Part shown: piece by piece, positions 57,720 to 64,000 of the stretch
Layout: each line of letters begins with the position of its first letter
Numbering within the stretch: position 1 is the stretch's first letter
Assembly (NCBI RefSeq): GCF_907164915.1
Contig: NC_061867.1
Location: 46,224,242-46,288,241, forward strand
Origin: Impatiens glandulifera
Lineage: Eukaryota > Streptophyta > Magnoliopsida > Ericales > Balsaminaceae
DNA: 64,000 bases
Reading direction: 5' to 3'
The notes under the pieces: model-generated
What the model was told of the DNA's origin: nothing
What the model saw: only the letters and a program-made list of their open reading frames with translations
Database searches by the model: none
Position numbers and translations under genes: made by a program

Positions 57720-60700
57720 ATGGCAGATGCTAGTCCCAGGACTGATATCTCCACTGATGGTGATACTGATGATAAGAACATGAGGGTGAGCTATATATAT
57801 TTTGATTATTTTTTTATTGTTGCCTTGAAATGAAACTAACAATGATACTCTGCTGTATATTAGTCTGAAAAAAGGGGTAATCTACTTCTCATGGCTGCTT
57901 CAGATTCCAGTGATAGAACTAGAGATCAGAAGGTAAATTTTTTTGGTTTGATGACATATATGTCTCCTGTTTGAATATTGATGATCACTGTTAATTCATC
58001 TTCGTAGACTCTTCGGAGGCTTGCTCAAAATCGTGAAGCTGCAAGAAAAAGTCGATTGCGCAAAAAAGTATGTCATTTTTGTTTTCCGTATTTTTTGTCA
58101 GCTATCATGATGACCCGCAGTTCTTGATGTTGGTTTCCCTTATTTCCGGGTGTTTGTTTTATCAGGGGTGAGAGGTTTCGCTTTATATTATTATTTTCTC
58201 CATTCATCTCCTCCTAAATACAATTTTTAAGGGCCTATCAGACGAAGACACATGGTCAAGAGATGTAAAACAATCAGAATAGGATAATTATGTTTATTCA
58301 AATTGTTTTGAATAACTAATCAAATGAAGTAATTATGTAGAAGATATCTGCTAATTGTGGGCTTATTGAATTTCTAATACCATCTGCTAAATATGGATTG
58401 GCCTAACAGGAAAGGTTAAACATTCATTCACATTGAATGCAAATTAGATTAACAAAGTTTAATTTTATTGAATTGCTAATTAGAAATGCCTTGTGTAGAC
58501 TCATAGTTCAGTGGTAGAGCATAAGAACTCATGCCTACAAGATCATGAGTTTCAGTAATTTTCTCCTCGGTGACTTTAATATATTAAGAAGTAAAATTAA
58601 TATATAATGGTGACGTTGTAAATATATGAGTTATAATTATATAATCGTTATTTATTTTTGTTCGGGGATCAAATTGGCTCGGTTCCATCAGGACAGATTG
58701 AATTTTCCATCCCTATAATATTTCTTTGAAGAGCTTATATTAGTGGATACACACAATTTTGCTGCAAGACTATCTTGATACAAATGAATAAAAATAATAT
58801 TAAGGTAAATTAAAATTACTTTCCAAAATTCTCCTTTTCATTAGGAAGTTTATTTCCTTTCCATTTGTTCAAGAATAGGGAAGATGTGACTGAATTTTTG
58901 GTGAATCATCTCCTTTTCAATGTGTTCTAACATTTGCACTATTTTATACATATTTACAATTTCTTATCAACTGGCAAAATTAAATTCACAATTAGCTTAT
59001 TTCGAAGCAGGTAAATTTACGATCTCTTGTTAACTTTATTTGGCATAAAATATGTTTTTTTTAGAAACAATATCATATTTAATTTGGATCAACAAAAAGA
59101 GGGTAAACGTATATTTTTGTGCTAACTGTCACTTAGTTATGCCTAAAACAAGATATTTTCTCTTTGTAAATGTTGTTTTTCATAGGCCTACGTCCAGCAG
59201 CTGGAGAGCAGCAGATTGAAATTCACCCAACTAGAACAAGAGCTACAGCGAGCAAGGCAGCAGGTTTGAAATGGACCTTTTGCTCACGCTAATCAGTTAT
59301 CATTCACTTTATTTTTTTGCTAAAACAGTTGTGTTTGGAGGCATGTATGACTTCATATTGATTTTTTTTTCTCCTGGTAAAGATTATTCTGTTGTGTCGT
59401 CACATCAGTACCCAATGAGAAGTCCAAGTTAAAAATTGAGTAGGCTATTTAAGAAAAGGTTATCTTAAATATTAATTAGAAAATTATCTAAAAAGGACTT
59501 TTCCCTTTGTTGTGTATAAATAGGAAAAATAACTTCATCATTCATTCATTAAAATAGATAACAATTACGTGACAAAGAATCAAGAAAACAACTGGTTTCT
59601 TCCACTGTTCTCTTCTACCTCTTTTCTCTCAGTTTCTTATGTATGATTCTCAATTTGGTATCAAAGCATCAGGGTCCCACACGAATCCAATGGGTGAAGA
59701 AAATAATTCACCGGCCAATATCATTTAAAAAAAAATCGGTTCTTTGAGGATTAATCAACAGAACTACATGATTTGGATCACAACACTCGTTTTGACCCTC
59801 AATCCTTTCGGTTATCATAGGTCAATCCACTATGAAGTTTGTAGGTTTAGTGCCTGAACCTCGATTTTGCCTCTTTAGTTTGCTTTTTCTCATGGTTTGG
59901 TTCACTCTTTCCATAATTTTCTCAATGAACGTGCTTATCCTCATTTGCGATCTTGCCAAACTTCATAAGAGGTGATCTTGCATTATGAAGAAGCCCTTCT
60001 TTTTTTATGCGATTTACCCAATCTTCTTAGTGGGATATTCTTGACGGAAAATATGTCTTTAAACTCATACAGAAAATAGATGGCACTACTGATGTTACAA
60101 AGCTTGCCTTGTTGCCAAAAGGGTTCTATCAACAACGTGACATTGATTACATGAATATTTTTAGTACAATCGTCAAAATGAATATGATCTGCACCATTTT
60201 CTCCTTTTGGCCATTACTGATCACCATTCTTTGATCTCCAATTAGATATAAGTATTATTTCTTTACGTTACACTATATGAGAAGGTCTATTGAGCACAAC
60301 CCCGATGATTTGTTCATTCAAAATATCTTGTTCATATCTGTCGACTTCTCAAAGCAATTTAGGTCTCGAGCAAGCTCGAGGAGCTTGACATGCTACTATA
60401 CAAATTACACTTGTCTCTCTTTTTAATTCTATTTGATAGGTCACAAGTTATCTTCTTGTATATGCAGAAGAAATGACCCTATATGGAACTGATATTTTGC
60501 CAAAATCTAGTCACAGTCACAATCTAATTGAAAAAATGTTAAAATTGATGGTGAATGTTTTTGTTGGGTATTATGATCTAGATTATAGAGTTTTTTTAGC
60601 TAGATAACATGGGCATTCTTGAAGACACTGAACACGTTTTACTATATAACAATCAAGCGCATTTTGCAAGGAACATGGGCATTCTTGGTTTTGTTTGGTT

Positions 60701-61452
60701 TGAATAGAGTTAAAAGTAGATGTAGTTGTCCTATTGAAGCCCTCCACTAGTGGTTACTCATTAGGCAGCCGACGTCTGCAGTTTTTGTTGAAGAAATTTA
60801 GTGATAATGAATATTTTGTTATATTTTTGAACATTGGTTATATAATGAAATTATGCCTTAAATAAGATATAATTTAATGTGGTGTCTATAAATAGGCAAA
60901 TGACTTCTTCATTATTCATTGAAATATACAAGAATTACATAATCAAGAAAACAAAATGCTTTCATCCCCTATTCTATTCTTCCTATTTTTTTTTTATCTG
61001 TTTTATGTGTATTATTGATCCTCAATTCTCCTGTCTTGTAGGGAATCTTTATATCAAGCTCCGGTGACCAAACTCATTCAACGACTGGAAATGGTAATTG
61101 TCATATATGATTTTAAGCGAAATCAAGAACCTTAAATGCATTAAATCAAAAACACTATCTGACAAAGTAATAATTTGCAGGGGCATTGACATTTGACATG
61201 GAGTATGCTCGATGGCTTGAAGAGCAAAATGGGCACATGAACGAGCTTAGATCAGCAGTAAATGCCCATGCAAGCGATGCAGAACTTCGTACTATTATTG
61301 ATGGTATAATATCACACTACGATGATATTTTCAGGCTCAAGGCCAACGCAGCAAAAGCAGACGTTTTCCATATATTATCTGGCATGTGGACCACCCCTGC
61401 TGAGAGGTGTTTCTTGTGGCTGGGTGGCTTTCGTTCTTCAGAGCTTCTAAAG
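57720..61452 (+). CDS. TGA-type bZIP transcription factor (clade II, TGA2/5/6-like), 3' exons absent
   Basis: Exons 57720-57785, 57864-57932, 58008-58067, 59186-59263, 61042-61093 and 61181-61452 give 199 residues in one frame. The protein starts MADASPRTDISTDGDTDDKN like clade II members. The basic region is NREAARKSRLRKKAYVQQLE, followed by leucine-zipper heptads (SSRLKFTQLEQELQRARQQ). It continues with the start of the DOG1-like domain (FDMEYARWLEEQN, ...MWTTPAERCFLWLGGFRSSE LLK). These factors bind TGACG (as-1) elements and, with NPR1, drive salicylate-responsive defence genes in the nucleus. Clade II proteins are about 330 residues; some 130 C-terminal residues (LLANQLEP onward) are not found before 64000. 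A copia element begins 709 bp after the last exon. Either the intron is long or the gene is truncated. The leader spans about 56530-57719, probably with UTR introns. Confidence 0.93.
58496..58580 (+). repeat. tRNA-like fragment in TGA intron
   Basis: 'catagttcagtggtagagca' closely resembles the D-arm/A-box of plant tRNAs. 'catgagtttcagtaatttt' is a damaged B box. No complete cloverleaf can be drawn, so this is probably an old SINE or tRNA pseudogene. Confidence 0.4.
59390..61024 (+). mobile_element. Decayed, internally deleted copia-like LTR element in TGA intron 4
   Basis: LTR-like ends at about 59390-59652 and 60786-61024 share 'tctataaataggcaaatgac'-like and 'cttcttcattattcattgaa'-like wording, 'caagaaaacaa' and a final 'gat.ctca'. 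After the first LTR, 'tttggtatcaaagc' resembles the copia primer-binding site. The 1.1-kb interior has no intact ORF. Flanking 5-mers (TATTC, AATTC) match only 4 of 5, so borders are approximate. Confidence 0.6.
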
Positions 61453-62160
61453 GTCAGGCAGTTATTAAGATGGTATATAATAATGTTTCATTATTTTATT
61501 CATTATAAATGTTATGTAGTGGTGTTGGTTGTGGGTTATTTGAATAACCTTTGTTCGGTTTGGGTTATGAAAATGGGTTATTTGGGTAAAAGACTTTTAA
61601 TGAAAAAATACATTTTAAAATAGGAAATTTAAGATATTTTTGTATTTAAATAATCCCACCTGAACAAGTTCTAAGAGAACATCCCACTTCTTTGAGTTTA
61701 ACAGAGCTTTCTTTAGCATAGGAATGACAATCTCAATCCTAAAAAATAGGATAATATTATTTTAACTAGTATATTTACAATCTCACTATTATACTTATAT
61801 TTTCTTTTACTGTTTTGTTTATATATTATTTTTGTTTGAATAATAAATGTAATAATTTAAAGTTTTTAGATTTATCTACATTTTCGTAATAATATGAATA
61901 TTTGATATATTTGTCAATTTCTGTTATAAAGAAATATCAATTGTAAACGAGGATCGGTGGAAATAAAAAAAATCCGCGGACAGGGGGAATTAACTATCCA
62001 ACACATTTTTCACGATAACAAGTTAGCTAGGAAGAGTATAACTACGTGTAAATTCTTCATATTCGAGCACACTGGCGATATATTAATCGGATTATAGAAT
62101 TTATAATTTTGACAAGATCTTTTTGGTGAGTTATTTATTCCTACACTTCTTATGTCTTAA
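61453..62160. other. TGA gene downstream intron/flank, no exon recognised
   Basis: It starts with a normal donor (gtcagg). A repeat with 'gtgggttatttgaataacct' and 'aaatgggttatttgggtaaa' lies at 61500-61670, akin to MITE-like blocks in the kinase introns. No continuation of the TGA reading frame is visible. Confidence 0.55.
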
Positions 62161-62509
62161 TGTTGAAATTGAGTTGATGGGTCAGGCCCAATTAAATAGG
62201 CCCAACTAACTAAAGTGTCAAAGGCTTAAGTTTGTTAAGTTAGTTAGAACAAGTTGTTTATATATATATATATGAGTAATTCACACAAGGTAGTTAGAGA
62301 TTTTAGAGGTGTGAGTGATATATATAAAGAACGAGGTGTAACTGAAACGTTGAATTGTGATAGTGGAATCGAGTTCGTAACAGAGCTCGACGGAGACGTA
62401 GACCATTTTTTTTGGGTCGAACTCCGATATCAAATCTTGTGTTGTTTTATTGGTTTCTTGCTGTTATATTTCTTAGTTCTTTGATTGATTAGGAGGGAAA
62501 TTCCCTACA
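62161..62509 (+). repeat. 5' LTR of the second copia element (about 349 bp)
   Basis: It runs from TGTTGAAATT to TTCCCTACA, with a TA-rich stretch at 62256-62273 that may act as the LTR TATA region. The 3' LTR is beyond the window, so the limits rest on TG...CA ends and the adjacent primer-binding site. Confidence 0.85.
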
Positions 62510-62584
62510 GTGGTATCAGAGCTCGGTTTGGGCAAGATTAGAATCAATCTTGAAGAATCTTGAAGAATCTTGGAAAGGTCTTTA

Positions 62585-64000
62585 ATGCTGGCTAGTGATA
62601 CGGATAAGGAAGATTCCGGCTCAGGCGCAGAAAGAGACAAAGTGGACAAGGTTCAATATTATACAAGAAAGAGATCAACACAGAAAACGGCACCTTGGGA
62701 ATTCCAGTGGCAGTCCATCTCAAGCATGAAGACTGACATTGACAAGTTCGATGGCAATGGAGATTTTCGCATTTGGCAGCGGAAAATCAGGGCTCTCTTG
62801 GCACAGCAGCATCTTCTGCGAACTCTAGAAGAACCAGTCTCGTGGCCAATGGAGATGAATAAAGATCAAAAGATCGAGATGACAGAGACAGCAATTGGTA
62901 CAATCATTTTCCATCTCTCAGATTCTGTAATTCGGTTGATAGACAATGAGAAGACTCCGGCATCGATGTGGAGACGCCTAGACGAGCTGTTCCAATCCAA
63001 ATCTTTGATTAACAAGATTTACTTGAAGGAAAGGCTGTTCAGTTACAAGATGATGCAAGAAAAGACTCTTACTCAAAATCTTGATGAGTTCTTGAAACTC
63101 AATATCGAGTTGGCAAACTCAGGCGAGAACGAAGCAATGAGCAATGAAAACCAGGCAATAATCATCCTCAACTCTCTTCCCGAATCCTACAAAGAAGTCC
63201 GTAATGCGATCAAATATGGACGAACAAGTATCACTCTTGAAGAGGTGATTTCGGCATTGAAGTCGAGAGAGTTGGAATTAAGGACAGAAAAGAAAGCGAG
63301 TTCAAATGGCGAGAATTACATGGCCAAAGGGCAACCTCGTACCAATAACAAATCGAAAGATAAGAAAAGCAAAACATCACAATCGGAATCTGCGGAAACA
63401 AGAAAATGCTATCATTGTGGAAAGGTTGGTCATCTTCGAAACCACTGCTATAGTTGGCTGAAAGATAACAAGAAAAAACAAGTGGAGACTAAAGAATCTG
63501 CGAATTATGGTGATGGCTATGACAGTGGAGAGGTCTTGATGGCGTCAATGGAAGATGGTAGAAGGGACTGGGTTCTTGATTCCGGTTGTACTTTCCACAT
63601 GACGTACAGAAAAGATTGGATCTCTAATTTCCAGAAACTGAGTGGTTGCAAGGTGCTGATGGAAATAGCAATGCATGTCAAGTAGAAGGTATTGGAGATG
63701 TCAGCATAAAAATGTTCGATGGTGTTGTAAGGGTTCTGAAACAAGTCAGGTTTGTGCCTCAGCTGTCACGAAACCTCGTCTCTCTCGGGATTCTTGATGA
63801 CTTAGGATACACAAATCAGATAGTGTCGGGGAAGATGAAGATAATGAAGGAAAACAGGTTAATGATGCAAGGTATCAAGCAAGAAGGTTTGTATCAGCTG
63901 ATTGGTGAAACTGTGTCGAGACAGTCTGCACTTGTAGTTTCAGATGAAGACAAGAAGGCTACGATATGGCATCGGAGGCTCGGTCACATCAGTGAGAAGG
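62585..64000 (+). pseudogene. Copia gag-pol, frameshifted in protease, 3' end outside window
   Basis: An ATG at 62585 opens a frame of about 366 codons. It encodes a gag UBN2-type region (FDGNGDFRIWQRKIRALLAQ), a zinc knuckle CYHCGKVGHLRNHC, and the protease motif VLDSGCTFHMT near 63570. The frame closes at TAG 63683. The conserved continuation (FVPQLSRNLVSLGILDDLGY, then WHRRLGHISEK of the GAG-pre-integrase domain) is open in another frame from 63661 to the window end. A single base appears to have been lost around 63658-63661. Apart from this the element looks young: no other stop appears in 1.4 kb. Confidence 0.88.

Larger units (their letters stand above)
62161..64000 (+). mobile_element. 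Ty1/copia retrotransposon, 5' portion
   Basis: The 5' LTR starts TGTTGAAATTGAG and ends CCCTACA. It is followed after one base by TGGTATCAGAGC (62511), the canonical copia primer-binding site for initiator tRNA-Met. Gag and the start of pol follow and run off the window. The preceding 5-mer CTTAA (62156-62160) is the expected left target duplication; the right side is outside the window. Confidence 0.92.

Noticed and set aside
63650..63690. Programmed frameshift separating gag and pol
   Set aside because: The shift is inside protease after DSG, there is no slippery site or structure visible, and plant copia elements usually have a single gag-pol frame.

Overview
This window is nuclear DNA from a flowering plant, most likely a eudicot. 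Genes are split into many small exons by AT-rich introns with GT-AG junctions. The proteins match plant families (NRPA2, clade II TGA bZIP, plant DhaK-DhaL kinase). The intergenic DNA is filled with Ty1/copia elements, hAT-type MITEs, tRNA-derived SINE-like repeats, truncated LINE-like insertions and a mitochondrial DNA fragment. The species cannot be named from the sequence alone.

Layout. 565-10472 (+): dihydroxyacetone kinase; its first exon lies upstream of the window. 10473-25080: a repeat-rich interval with microsatellites, a degenerate minisatellite field (12.4-14.2 kb), a complete but dead Ty1/copia element on the minus strand (15010-21713, with target duplication AGAAG) carrying two hAT-type insertions and a four-copy internal tandem repeat, and a nad2-like mitochondrial fragment (24.5-24.7 kb). 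25199-34865 (+): second-largest subunit of RNA polymerase I, 27 exons, with an apparent U12-type AT-AC first intron. 36116-37204 (+): a small VMA21-like membrane protein whose intron is a tandem repeat. 39365-49543 (-): a glutamate-dehydrogenase-like protein with an N-terminal zinc-finger-like region, 15 exons. 49544-56500: an AT-rich gene-free stretch with a second minisatellite field and a possible Helitron 3' end. 57720-61452 (+): the 5' six coding exons of a clade II TGA bZIP factor. Its 3' exons are not in the window, and a second Ty1/copia element starts at 62161, in the following intron or the downstream flank.

The genes are unrelated housekeeping and regulatory genes: carbonyl or triose metabolism, rRNA synthesis, V-ATPase assembly, amino-acid dehydrogenase-like, and salicylate/redox transcriptional control. 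There is no operon-like logic. Exon chains for the kinase, NRPA2, the VMA21-like protein and the GDH-like protein were joined by hand and keep reading frame throughout: 1177 codons for NRPA2, 106 for the VMA21-like protein and 633 for the GDH-like protein.

Most notable observations: the AT-AC intron of NRPA2; the GDH-like protein lacking the usual catalytic lysine; a tRNA-Gly-like sequence inside a hAT-type MITE that sits in an LTR; internal tandem amplification of the copia RT region; an intron made of about 176-bp repeats; and a minisatellite family recurring at three places, one ending in a Helitron-like terminus. I found no evidence for a wholly new biological system.
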